64,000 nucleotides of DNA, from NCBI RefSeq assembly GCF_008638365.1, contig NZ_ML703337.1, positions 93,840-157,839 on the forward strand. Reading direction: 5' to 3'. Of this stretch, positions 42,440 to 51,018 are shown in pieces. A program made the translations under genes and the position numbers. The DNA comes from Nocardiopsis quinghaiensis. Its GTDB lineage: Bacteria > Actinomycetota > Actinomycetes > Streptosporangiales > Streptosporangiaceae. The notes beneath the pieces were generated by a model. That model worked only from the letters and a program-made list of their open reading frames with translations, was not told the DNA's origin and made no database searches. The first letter of the stretch is position 1, and each line of letters begins with the position of its first letter.

Positions 42440-42565
42440 TCCCTCCCCGTGCACATGCCGGGGGTGAGCCGATGGCGTGCTTGAAAAACGCCCATTTCGG
42501 CCGTTTCCTCCCCGCGCGAGTGGGGGAACCGCCCCGCCCAGAGGGGATTGGGCGGGGCGGTTGAC
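42440..42565 (+). ncRNA. CreR/CreA-like degenerate repeat-spacer-repeat guide RNA
   Basis: Plus strand, same orientation as array 2. First repeat-like part about 42441-42471: CCCTCCCCGTGCACATGC then CGGGGGTGAGCCG, keeping the CCCCG/CGGGG stem and the full 8-base handle. Spacer-like part from 42472: ATGGCGTGCTTGAAAAACGC then CCATTTCGGCC. Second repeat-like part about 42505-42532: TTCCTCCCCGCGCGAG then TGGGGGAACCGC, keeping a CCCCGC/GTGGGG hairpin. The distance between the parts is one normal spacer length (31-33). A strong hairpin at 42527-42562 follows. TAGAGT at 42430 is a possible -10 box. Transcription is inferred, not shown. Confidence 0.7.
42527..42562 (+). terminator. perfect 14-bp hairpin after the guide-like unit
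   Basis: AACCGCCCCGCCCA pairs perfectly with TGGGCGGGGCGGTT around an 8-base loop. It can end the plus-strand guide RNA and, in the other direction, the cas3 message. Confidence 0.65.
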
Positions 42566-42576
42566 GCAACAGTAGC

Positions 42577-42594
42577 AAGATGGCCTGCTTTAAA
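42577..42594. promoter_or_regulatory. predicted Cascade binding site next to AAG motif in the cse1 promoter region
   Basis: AAG (42577-42579) followed by ATGGCCTGCTTTAAA. The spacer of the guide-like unit reads ATGGCGTGCTTGAAA: identical at positions 1-5, 7-11 and 13-15, different at 6 and 12, and unrelated after 15. The site lies upstream of cse1; on the minus strand TACTGT (42569-42574) may be the -10 box, which would place the site across the promoter. The promoter assignment is weak. Confidence 0.6.
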
Positions 42595-42608
42595 TCAGAT
42601 AAACGTGA

Positions 42609-45440
42609 TTACTTCTTCTCCAGACCCACGTCGGAGATCTCCAGAAGGTGCTCGCCGACATCACAGACCCACTTGTTTTTGCTGGTCCAGCGCATGGGCA
42701 ACAGCACAATCCGGGCGAGGGAGGATCGCTTAATCCAGGCGGCAGGGGGTTCGTGCGTAGTGCCGCGGCCCCTCAGCCAACGCCCGGGCACCGGAATCAT
42801 GTGGCGTGCGATCTGCGCGGACTCCTCAGTGGTGAGTCCGCGACGCACACCGGGGAGTTCACTCTTCCCCTGAGGGTCGAGGGTCAGGGATCCGTCGGGC
42901 TGGGTGTAGGCGCACACCGCTCGCTCGGAGTCCGCCCCCAGGCGCGTGGTGATGAGCTCCTCATCCACCTGGTGCGCGCCCTCGTTACTCAACCAAGCCA
43001 GATCCCTGAGGTCATAGGGCGACGGGATCATGGTCATGTCGGCCAGGTGGCGTTCAGCGAGATCCGTGGCCTGGCGCTCGGCGTCATAGGTGTTGAGTTC
43101 TTGGCGCTTATCGGATGTTTCCAGGCGGGTGGCGAAGTCCTCCGCGTAGACGGCATCGATCAGCTCCTGCACGTCTGCAGGAATGCTGATCCCATGCTCG
43201 GCTTTCTCCGCGAGGATCTGGCTCGTCCGCAGTAGCAGCGAGGTGTCGTGAACCTTGCCCCAGCTACGCGGGACATCGAGCTTGCCGTCCGCGTCGACGG
43301 GTTCGAGGACGGCGATCCGGGGCTCGTCTCCCATGCCCGCGGCCCGACCCTCTCGTGCGTGGCGCATGCATCGCCCCGCACGCTGAAGGAGTTGGGCGAG
43401 CGCCGCTGCGTCGCTGATGACGTAGTCGAAGTCGAGGTCCAGGGACTGTTCGACCACGGATGTCGCGACGAGCACCGCTGGGGCCGGTCGACGTCCAGGA
43501 GGAGCGTCCGTGCCTGGCTTGCCGAACAGGGCCTCGATGTCATCAGTGATTTCCTTGCGCCGCCATGCGGGGTACCGGGAGTGCAGCAGGCGAAGGCTGT
43601 CGTCGGTGTCGAGCTCGGAGAAAGCTGCGTTCAGGAATCGGTAGGTGCGTTGGGCTTCCTCGACCGTGGTGCAGCACACCAGCACGCATCCGTTGGCCTT
43701 CAGGGCAGGGGTCAGGAGTTGCACGAGTGCGTGTCGACGTGTGCCTGCCTCAGGCGGGGTGTGATCGGGCTCGGTGACGTCCCAGCGCACCTGATGGGTC
43801 TCGATGCCGAGTTGGCGGGGACGGCTGCTGGGGACCTGGCGTGGTGGTGTGACTTTACCGGTGGCGGCGTCGACGTAGACCCATCCTGGGTAGGTGGGTG
43901 TGATCTCCTGGGGTTCGAAGAAGCCTGATCCTCGGCGATAGGCCTCCACCAGTGAGGAGGCCGTGCGTCCTGCCAGGGTGGCCGACAGCAGGATCACGGG
44001 CGCGCCCATGGCTCCGAGCCATTCCAGGAGGCGCACGAGCAGGCTGTGCATCCACGGCCCGTAGGCGTGGGCTTCGTCGACGACGAGGACCTTGTTGGCC
44101 AGCCCCAGCAGGCGCAGCATGTTGAACCGCACGGGCAGTACCGCGGTCAGGCCTTGGTCGATGGTCCCGGTTGCCAGTGGTGCCAGCAGACCGCGTCGGG
44201 ATGTGCGCAGCCACCGACCCGCTTCAGTGCGAGTGATCGCCTCTTCGGTCAGCACGTCGTCGGATGCGGTGTGGTTCTGGTCGGTGGTGGGACCGGCTGC
44301 GAGCCAGGACATGCTGTGTACCAGAGTCAGCGCCGTGTCCCCCGTGACATTGGCACTGACGAATTCACGGACGCGGCGATGCATGGCATCGGCGGTGGCC
44401 ATGGTGGGCAGGGCGAAGAACAGCCCGCCCACGCCTGATGCTCTGGCCAGCACACTCGCAGCGTGCAGTGCTGCTTCGGTTTTGCCGTCTCCGGTGGGCG
44501 CGGTGATCATGAGCAGACCGGCGCCGCCCTGGGCTAGGGCGGGAAGCTGCTCAGCCAGATCCCGTTGGAGTTGGTTGGGCGCTTGGATCTTCGGAAACTG
44601 CTCGGCGAAGCTCCGCCCGGGAAAGGTGGCACGGCCCAGACGCGCCTGCTTGACGATGTCGGGCGCCCGCTTCACGGCTCTTGTCCAGTGCTCCGACAAG
44701 GCGGGCGCCGTGGCCACCCATCCCGCCGGTGGCAGGGCTTGGAGAACAACGTCTTCTTGGCTCGCCAACCAGTCGGCCACGACGGTGAGTCCGGCGACGA
44801 AGCCCACGATGTCAGCGGGAAGCCGTGTCGTGAGCGCCGTGTCCACACCGGTGAGTTCTTCCAGTGCGGCGACGTGTAGACGACGCTGCTCCTCCCAGCC
44901 CGCGCCTCCCAGAGCAGGAACCCACTGATCGACCGCAGCAAGCATCTTTCGGTCAAGCGCCTGGTGGAAGAAACCGTGATGTCCGCCGAGCAACTGTGCT
45001 ATCTGGTGCGCCGGTGAACGTGTGACAGGGCGCTTCTTCGGGTAGCCGAGGTCGGCTAGGAGAGTGGTCAGTGCCCAGTGGGTCGCGGCGTCATGTCCCA
45101 GTTGTTCGTGTGAGAGGTCCTTCTCGATTCGATAGGCCGGGTCCTGGGATAGGAGCGCGTACTGATTGGGGTCTTTTTCCTGGAAGAGCGGGCTGGCCTT
45201 GCCGATGTCGTGGAGCCCTGCCCAAAAACTCACCAGGCTGCGGCACGAGGATCGGCTCAGCCCGATCTGATGTGAGATGCGCTCCTGAGCCCGGTCATCG
45301 AGCAGGATGTCCCACAGCGCTCCAGCTACGGCCGCTACATCACTCAGGTGGCAGATGAGCGGGTAGGGAGCCGGAAGGCCCTTGCTTTTTCCCCACATCA
45401 GGACATCTGGACGTGTATGCACTAAAATGTCCTTTTTCAT
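42609..45440 (-). CDS. cas3: Cas3 HD nuclease-helicase, type I-E
   Basis: 943 residues. HD nuclease domain at the N-terminus (ICHLSDVAAVAGAL; FWAGLHDIGKASPLFQ near residue 72; His in LGHDAATHWAL), then SF2 helicase with Walker A ITAPTGDGKTEAAL (~305), DEAH box VLVVDEAHAYGPW (~450), motif III ILLSATLAGRT, and motif VI LLQRAGRCMRH (~700). Degrades DNA after Cascade binding. It heads the locus and diverges from array 2, with 204 bp between. Confidence 0.95.
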   Translation of the reverse strand: MKKDILVHTRPDVLMWGKSKGLPAPYPLICHLSDVAAVAGALWDILLDDRAQERISHQIGLSRSSCRSLVSFWAGLHDIGKASPLFQEKDPNQYALLSQDPAYRIEKDLSHEQLGHDAATHWALTTLLADLGYPKKRPVTRSPAHQIAQLLGGHHGFFHQALDRKMLAAVDQWVPALGGAGWEEQRRLHVAALEELTGVDTALTTRLPADIVGFVAGLTVVADWLASQEDVVLQALPPAGWVATAPALSEHWTRAVKRAPDIVKQARLGRATFPGRSFAEQFPKIQAPNQLQRDLAEQLPALAQGGAGLLMITAPTGDGKTEAALHAASVLARASGVGGLFFALPTMATADAMHRRVREFVSANVTGDTALTLVHSMSWLAAGPTTDQNHTASDDVLTEEAITRTEAGRWLRTSRRGLLAPLATGTIDQGLTAVLPVRFNMLRLLGLANKVLVVDEAHAYGPWMHSLLVRLLEWLGAMGAPVILLSATLAGRTASSLVEAYRRGSGFFEPQEITPTYPGWVYVDAATGKVTPPRQVPSSRPRQLGIETHQVRWDVTEPDHTPPEAGTRRHALVQLLTPALKANGCVLVCCTTVEEAQRTYRFLNAAFSELDTDDSLRLLHSRYPAWRRKEITDDIEALFGKPGTDAPPGRRPAPAVLVATSVVEQSLDLDFDYVISDAAALAQLLQRAGRCMRHAREGRAAGMGDEPRIAVLEPVDADGKLDVPRSWGKVHDTSLLLRTSQILAEKAEHGISIPADVQELIDAVYAEDFATRLETSDKRQELNTYDAERQATDLAERHLADMTMIPSPYDLRDLAWLSNEGAHQVDEELITTRLGADSERAVCAYTQPDGSLTLDPQGKSELPGVRRGLTTEESAQIARHMIPVPGRWLRGRGTTHEPPAAWIKRSSLARIVLLPMRWTSKNKWVCDVGEHLLEISDVGLEKK

Positions 45441-45460
45441 GGATGGTTAGCTGAAGTCTG

Positions 45461-45565
45461 TGTCCCATCTCAGGGTTAGCATCGGGAACTGACATTCCAG
45501 GCTGGCCTGATGCAGCCCGAGCACGATACTTCGACAACAGAAGGTGAGAACACACAGATGGGACA
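45461..45565. promoter_or_regulatory. separated inverted repeat between cas3 and array 2
   Basis: TGTCCCATCT (45461-45470) and AGATGGGACA (45556-45565) are exact inverted copies 85 bases apart in the divergent cas3/array 2 region. A regulator could bridge the two, or each could be a half-site. Confidence 0.35.
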
Positions 45566-45582
45566 TGGGCGGGACCTCCCTC

Positions 45583-45644
45583 GACCTGAAACCATTTCAG
45601 GTCACAAAATTGCAACGCCCCATTAAAAGCCCAGTTCAGGAAGT
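45583..45644 (+). promoter_or_regulatory. array 2 leader with palindrome
   Basis: GACCTGAAA-CCA-TTTCAGGTC (45583-45603) is a 9-bp inverted repeat; it runs into AGGTCACAAAATTGCAACGC and ends with TCAGGAAGT directly before the first repeat. The last two blocks are shared with the array 1 leader; the palindrome is not. Confidence 0.7.
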
Positions 45645-48600
45645 GTGGTCCCCGCGCGAGCGGGGGTGAGCCGGCCTCGACCGCTTTCAAGGCCGCCCGC
45701 AAGGAGTGGTCCCCGCGCGAGCGGGGGTGAGCCGGCGGCGGGGGTTTTCCCATGTCAGGGGTGACTGTGGTCCCCGCGCGAGCGGGGGTGAGCCGCAGGG
45801 CGGGGCAGACGGGCCGTTACGAGAGCCGTGGTCCCCGCGCGAGCGGGGGTGAGCCGTGGGGCGGCAGGTGCCCGGCGTCGTAGGCGCAGTGGTCCCCGCG
45901 CGAGCGGGGGTGAGCCGGACTCCAGGCGGCGACCTACAGCAACTACGCCGTGGTCCCCGCGCGAGCGGGGGTGAGCCGACCACGGGGTGAAGGTGACCGG
46001 GGACATGGACGTGGTCCCCGCGCGAGCGGGGGTGAGCCGTCGCGGCACGGGTGGTGCCCCTCATCGAACATGTGGTCCCCGCGCGAGCGGGGGTGAGCCG
46101 TCGGATGCGCCAGGTCGGTGAGCAGGCGGGGCGTGGTCCCCGCGCGAGCGGGGGTGAGCCGCGGGTGAAGCCGTCGATCGTCAGGGACAGCTTGTGGTCC
46201 CCGCGCGAGCGGGGGTGAGCCGCAGACCGCCGCCGAGACGGCCCGGCAGGAACTGTGGTCCCCGCGCGAGCGGGGGTGAGCCGCCGTTGATGGTGGGCGA
46301 GAACCCCGGGGCGGGGGTGGTCCCCGCGCGAGCGGGGGTGAGCCGAATCCACCGAACCGGTCGATCGCCTCGTCTTCGTGGTCCCCGCGCGAGCGGGGGT
46401 GAGCCGCCGTTGATGGTGGGCGAGAACCCCGGGGCGGGGGTGGTCCCCGCGCGAGCGGGGGTGAGCCGAATCCACCGAACCGGTCGATCGCCTCGTCTTC
46501 GTGGTCCCCGCGCGAGCGGGGGTGAGCCGACGGCGGTGCCGGTGAGGCCGGTGACGGCCAGGTGGTCCCCGCGCGAGCGGGGGTGAGCCGTGGGTTGAAT
46601 TGTCCTGCTTTGCGATGGCATCGTGGTCCCCGCGCGAGCGGGGGTGAGCCGCCGAACACGTGCGAGGAACATCGGACCAGGATGTGGTCCCCGCGCGAGC
46701 GGGGGTGAGCCGGCACACCGCAGCCGGCAGTGGGAAGTGGACACGTGGTCCCCGCGCGAGCGGGGGTGAGCCGCAGCTCCCCGGGCTCAAGGGGGCCGTC
46801 CACTGGTGGTCCCCGCGCGAGCGGGGGTGAGCCGTGAGCGCTGGGAGCATGGCGCCACGGACGGATGTGGTCCCCGCGCGAGCGGGGGTGAGCCGTCCTG
46901 GGTGAGCGCGTCGGTGAGTTCGGCCTTGTGGTCCCCGCGCGAGCGGGGGTGAGCCGCGGTTGCGCGCCCAGTCAGGCCACTGGCCATCGTGGTCCCCGCG
47001 CGAGCGGGGGTGAGCCGTCTCGTCCGACAAACCAGAGGAACGCTGGTTGGTGGTCCCCGCGCGAGCGGGGGTGAGCCAGTCCAGGAGGCGGCGCCGCCGG
47101 GGGCGTCGGTGGTGGTCCCCGCGCGAGCGGGGGTGAGCCGCTCCCGGGCCTGTTCCTCCTGGCCCTGTTCCAGTGGTCCCCGCGCGAGCGGGGGTGAGCC
47201 GTCGGAGCTGACCACCGCCGAGGCGGAGGCAGAGTGGTCCCCGCGCGAGCGGGGGTGAGCCGTCGGGTGGGGGCTGCGGCCTCGCGGGAGCGGCGTGGTC
47301 CCCGCGCGAGCGGGGGTGAGCCGTTTCTCCAGCCACGCCGCCCGATCCTCAGGCGGTGGTCCCCGCGCGAGCGGGGGTGAGCCGGTCGACAAGGTGTCGT
47401 ACAGCGTCGCCACTGAGTGGTCCCCGCGCGAGCGGGGGTGAGCCGACCCCGGCGCGCAAGAGCGATGGGTGAGGGTCGTGGTCCCCGCGCGAGCGGGGGT
47501 GAGCCGGTGCAGATCGTGCACCCGGACTGGGACAAGGAGTGGTCCCCGCGCGAGCGGGGGTGAGCCGCCGCGCGGGGGGTGACATGCAGCCCTACCCCGG
47601 TGGTCCCCGCGCGAGCGGGGGTGAGCCGGTGCAGTCCTGATGGGCACGTCTGGCTGGTCCGTGGTCCCCGCGCGAGCGGGGGTGAGCCGCGTCCGCCGAT
47701 CGCGGCCGGCCTGATGCCCTCGTGGTCCCCGCGCGAGCGGGGGTGAGCCGGCGACCACATGGACCGCTACGGCCACACCTGGGTGGTCCCCGCGCGAGCG
47801 GGGGTGAGCCGGTCCTGGACCGCCTCGTGCGCATCGAAACCAAGTGGTCCCCGCGCGAGCGGGGGTGAGCCGTCACTGGAGGTCATCGGAGGTCTCCTTG
47901 GGGGGTGGTCCCCGCGCGAGCGGGGGTGAGCCGCATGTCGCTTTCCTCCTGTGTGGTGGGGGTAAGTGGTCCCCGCGCGAGCGGGGGTGAGCCGACCCTC
48001 GGTGGACTGGCGCGTGGGCTGTTTCGGTGGTCCCCGCGCGAGCGGGGGTGAGCCGCATCCCGGGCCGGACCACGGTGGAGGACTCCTGTGGTCCCCGCGC
48101 GAGCGGGGGTGAGCCGTCGCCGATGAACCAGTTGGCGTGCTCGGCGATGTGGTCCCCGCGCGAGCGGGGGTGAGCCGTCGAACGCGTTCTCGGCGTCCTT
48201 CCCCATGGCGTGGTCCCCGCGCGAGCGGGGGTGAGCCGAGGCCGGCGACGTAAATGACCACTGTCATTGCGTGGTCCCCGCGCGAGCGGGGGTGAGCCGC
48301 CCGCGGAGTCCATCGCGATCCCGGCGACGGCGTGGTCCCCGCGCGAGCGGGGGTGAGCCGTCCTGGCCGTGCACCCCCGCCATCGGGTGGGGGTGGTCCC
48401 CGCGCGAGCGGGGGTGAGCCGGGGATGCCCGCGGCGTCGTAGGCCCGCCGTGCGTGGTCCCCGCGCGAGCGGGGGTGAGCCGTCGATGCCCACGACCACG
48501 ACGTCTTCGCACATGTGGTCCCCGCGCGAGCGGGGGTGAGCCGTCCCGACTCGACACGCTGGAAGCCGTTCAGGGGTGGTCCCCGCGCGAGCGGGGGTGA

Positions 48601-49397
48601 GCCGCACTTCTACGCGTTCACCCTGTTCTTCCTGGCGTGGTCCCCGCGCGAGCGGGGGTGAGCCGCCTCCCCAGGCCTTCGCACAGGGGGTGGGGACGTG
48701 GTCCCCGCGCGAGCGGGGGTGAGCCGACCGGCAAGGGGCCGTGGTCGGCGGCCATGACGTGGTCCCCGCGCGAGCGGGGGTGAGCCGGCGGGTGGTACGC
48801 CTGCGGACCGTGCGCGGGGGTGGTCCCCGCGCGAGCGGGGGTGAGCCGAGCGCGGCCGAGGCGACTTCACCGGGTACATCGTGGTCCCCGCGCGAGCGGG
48901 GGTGAGCCGGGCCTGCCACCCGCGCAGCCCGTGACCCCCGAGTGGTCCCCGCGCGAGCGGGGGTGAGCCGAAGCGGTTCCTCGTCGAGGAGCGCGTCGAA
49001 GTGTGGTCCCCGCGCGAGCGGGGGTGAGCCGTCATCGACATCCACCTCACGGAAGGGGCGGCCGTGGTCCCCGCGCGAGCGGGGGTGAGCCGATGGCGCC
49101 GGCTTTCCCTCGGCATGCGGCTTGGTGGTCCCCGCGCGAGCGGGGGTGAGCCGCGGATCACTCTTCCTGCGAGCAGCGCGATGGTGTGGTCCCCGCGCGA
49201 GCAGGGGTGAGCCGACCGCCTTCACGGTGATGATGGCTGAGGCCCTGTGGTCCCCGCGCGAGCGGGGGTGAGCCGTTCTCCCAGTACGTGGAACTGCACG
49301 GATGGAAGTGGTCCCCGCGCGAGCGGGGGTGAGCCGCCGGTCATTGACCTGTACTTCGCCCGGTACGAGTGGTCCCCGCGCGAGCGGGGGTGAGCCG
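45645..49397 (+). CRISPR. type I-E CRISPR array 2 (62 repeats, 61 spacers)
   Basis: Counted by eye: 62 near-perfect repeats with a 61-bp period on the plus strand: GTGGTCCCCGCGCGAG followed by CGGGGGTGAGCCG. It differs from array 1 by one base (position 4, G for T). Leader at the left. Two consecutive repeat-spacer units at 46256-46377 are repeated in the following 122 bp. One repeat near 49190 has CGAGCAGGGG. Transcribed away from the cas genes. Confidence 0.97.
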
Positions 49398-49430
49398 GAG
49401 GACGGCAGTGTGGCTGTTGGCATCCACGAC

Positions 49431-49518
49431 GTGGCCCCACACGAACGTGGGCGACCCGGTCAACCTCGGCCTGGGCAAACGCCTCGCAGCGTGGTCCCGT
49501 GTGAGCAGGAACGAGCCG
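49431..49518 (+). repeat. decayed distal end of array 2
   Basis: Two degenerate repeats in register after the last good one: GTGGCCCCACACGAAC then GTGGGCGACC (49431-) and GTGGTCCCGTGTGAGC then AGGAACGAGCCG (49491-49518), separated by spacer-length DNA. The first keeps a compensating stem change (CCCCAC with GTGGG). Typical erosion at the old end of an array. Positions 49519-49804 hold no supported gene. Confidence 0.75.
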
Positions 49519-49804
49519 ACGACCAGCTTCTCGGACTGTGCACCCGCACCCGGGCGGAAGCGGCCGACCTTACTCACCAGATTGGAGGTACTGGAACCGG
49601 GCGTGCCCTCCTATCCCCGATGGCGGCCCCGCGCGGGCAGGTCTTCACCAGCCACGACGCCTCCCAAATCGCCACAGTGGCCCGCACACCCTGCACCAAA
49701 GCCCCCTTCGTGCCAGTTCTCGACACGGGCCCTCGGGCATGATGAGCCGCATCGGATCCGTTGGAGAACTCTGGTGTGCCCTGCGGGTCCCTGCCTAAAG
49801 CACC

Positions 49805-50572
49805 TCACGTATCCACGAGTAGGGTCCTTACCCCGCTGTTTTCGGGATTCCTCTCAGGTAGATCAGCATGAGTGTCCTGACGTTGCCCTTGTTGCTTGAC
49901 CAGGCGCCCCCAGCGTGGTTTGCGGCCGAAGTGCGCCGCGATCTCCCGGCCACTCGGTAGCTCACCCGTTTCCCGTTGCCGTTCCAGGGCCCATCGCCAT
50001 GCCCTGGCCTGGAACGGTGACAGGACAGGCTCTGCGGTGGGCTCGGCGTCTCTATCGTGCACAACTTGGAGACCGGTGATCTTCGAAGCATCCGACGCGA
50101 TGGAGTCTTGGACTTCCCCGGTTTTCGCTTCGGGCATCGGTTCCGGTCTCTGCTCATGGGCTGCGGACACACTGCGTACGCTCTTCGCCGCCGTGCGGAA
50201 CTCGCGCATGAGCAGCTCGTACGCACCGATCAGCGCGAAGCTCGGCCAGGCGTGGATGATCCGTGACCACATGGTGGGGTCGGCCACCGCGACGTTGGCC
50301 GCCAAAGACGCACCGGAGCCGATGATTAGTAGCGCCCAGGGCAACAGGCCACCCTTGCGGCCGCTGCGGGCGTCGCTGAGCAACGTCATGGACGCACCGA
50401 TGATCATGCCGTCCACCGACAGCGGGAACAGCGCCGCCCGCCACTCGGGTTCGCCGTGGCGCAGAGCGAGTTCATACATATGGGAGTAGGACACCACCGC
50501 GGCGATCAGCGCCAGGACCAGCACCGCGCCTACCGTGATCCACCTCGACCAGGTCGAGGTCGCCATCATCAT
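49805..50572 (-). CDS. DUF2637 membrane protein
   Basis: About 255 residues starting MMMATSTWSRWITVGAVLVL. Four predicted membrane helices in the first 130 residues (~12-32, 45-65, 78-98, 105-125) with FPLSVDGMIIGASMTLL, the hallmark of DUF2637, then a soluble tail (~135-255) ending in a helix-turn-helix-like part (GELPSGREIAAHFGRKPRWG). Common on actinobacterial plasmids and integrative elements, where relatives are called spread or Spd-like proteins. It sits just outside the att repeat of the element that follows. Confidence 0.75.
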   Translation of the reverse strand: MMMATSTWSRWITVGAVLVLALIAAVVSYSHMYELALRHGEPEWRAALFPLSVDGMIIGASMTLLSDARSGRKGGLLPWALLIIGSGASLAANVAVADPTMWSRIIHAWPSFALIGAYELLMREFRTAAKSVRSVSAAHEQRPEPMPEAKTGEVQDSIASDASKITGLQVVHDRDAEPTAEPVLSPFQARAWRWALERQRETGELPSGREIAAHFGRKPRWGRLVKQQGQRQDTHADLPERNPENSGVRTLLVDT

Positions 50573-50667
50573 TCACCATCCCTCACAGGTCAAAGACCCT
50601 ATGAGGGAGCCGTCCGCAAGGTGAGTACTACCTACGTCAGCCTCTTATGGCCCTCTCCGGGCCAGGA

Positions 50668-50725
50668 TGGAGACGGCAGTGCCGTCTCCACCGTGTGGAG
50701 ACGAAATGGAGATCGCAAGATCTCC
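50668..50725. repeat. two adjacent perfect palindromes
   Basis: TGGAGACGGCA-G-TGCCGTCTCCA (50668-50690) and GGAGATC-GCAA-GATCTCC (50708-50725). Both arms begin with GGAGA. They may be terminators or binding sites between the DUF2637 gene and the att region. No gene is seen in 50573-50814. Confidence 0.5.
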
Positions 50726-50814
50726 CAACCGCGTCCAACAGACGTGAACGGCTCCCAAGGACGGCCTCTGAACTGCTCAGACTCGGAATGGCGCAGGTCA
50801 TCAAAACCCTGAAC

Positions 50815-50862
<48 letters not shown>

Positions 50863-50912
50863 TTGCATTTGTGCAGGTCAGTGCGGGTATTCCGCACTAC
50901 CCCCACGGCATG

Positions 50913-50930
50913 TGCCAAACCCGTGCCAAA
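50913..50930. other. left integrase arm-type sites
   Basis: TGCCAAA occurs twice with an 11-bp period (TGCCAAACCCGTGCCAAA), about 50 bp inside the left att repeat. The right end has the same arrangement at 58226-58243. Confidence 0.55.
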
Positions 50931-51018
50931 GCGCAGCCGTTCCAGCGCGCCGCGCCGAACTCGCTCCCAGGTCTCTGACCTGGGATAACGAGGGCCGACC
51001 GAACGATTCGACAGGGCC

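Noticed and set aside
42440..42532. Reading the repeat-like unit as merely the decayed remains of an old array
   Set aside because: Decay alone does not explain the kept hairpins and handle, the terminator-like hairpin, or an AAG-flanked 15-base match 80 bp away with mismatches only at positions 6 and 12. I therefore prefer the guide-RNA reading, though decay is the main alternative.
42563..42608. A CreT-like mini toxin gene next to the guide-like unit
   Set aside because: The stretch between the target site and cas3 is too short and has no start codon with a ribosome-binding site on the expected strand; control of cse1 is the simpler reading.
45687..49423. Long minus-strand frames through CRISPR array 2 (up to 549 residues)
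   Set aside because: Same cause: repeat translations (HPRSRGDH, PARAGTT) antisense to the array.
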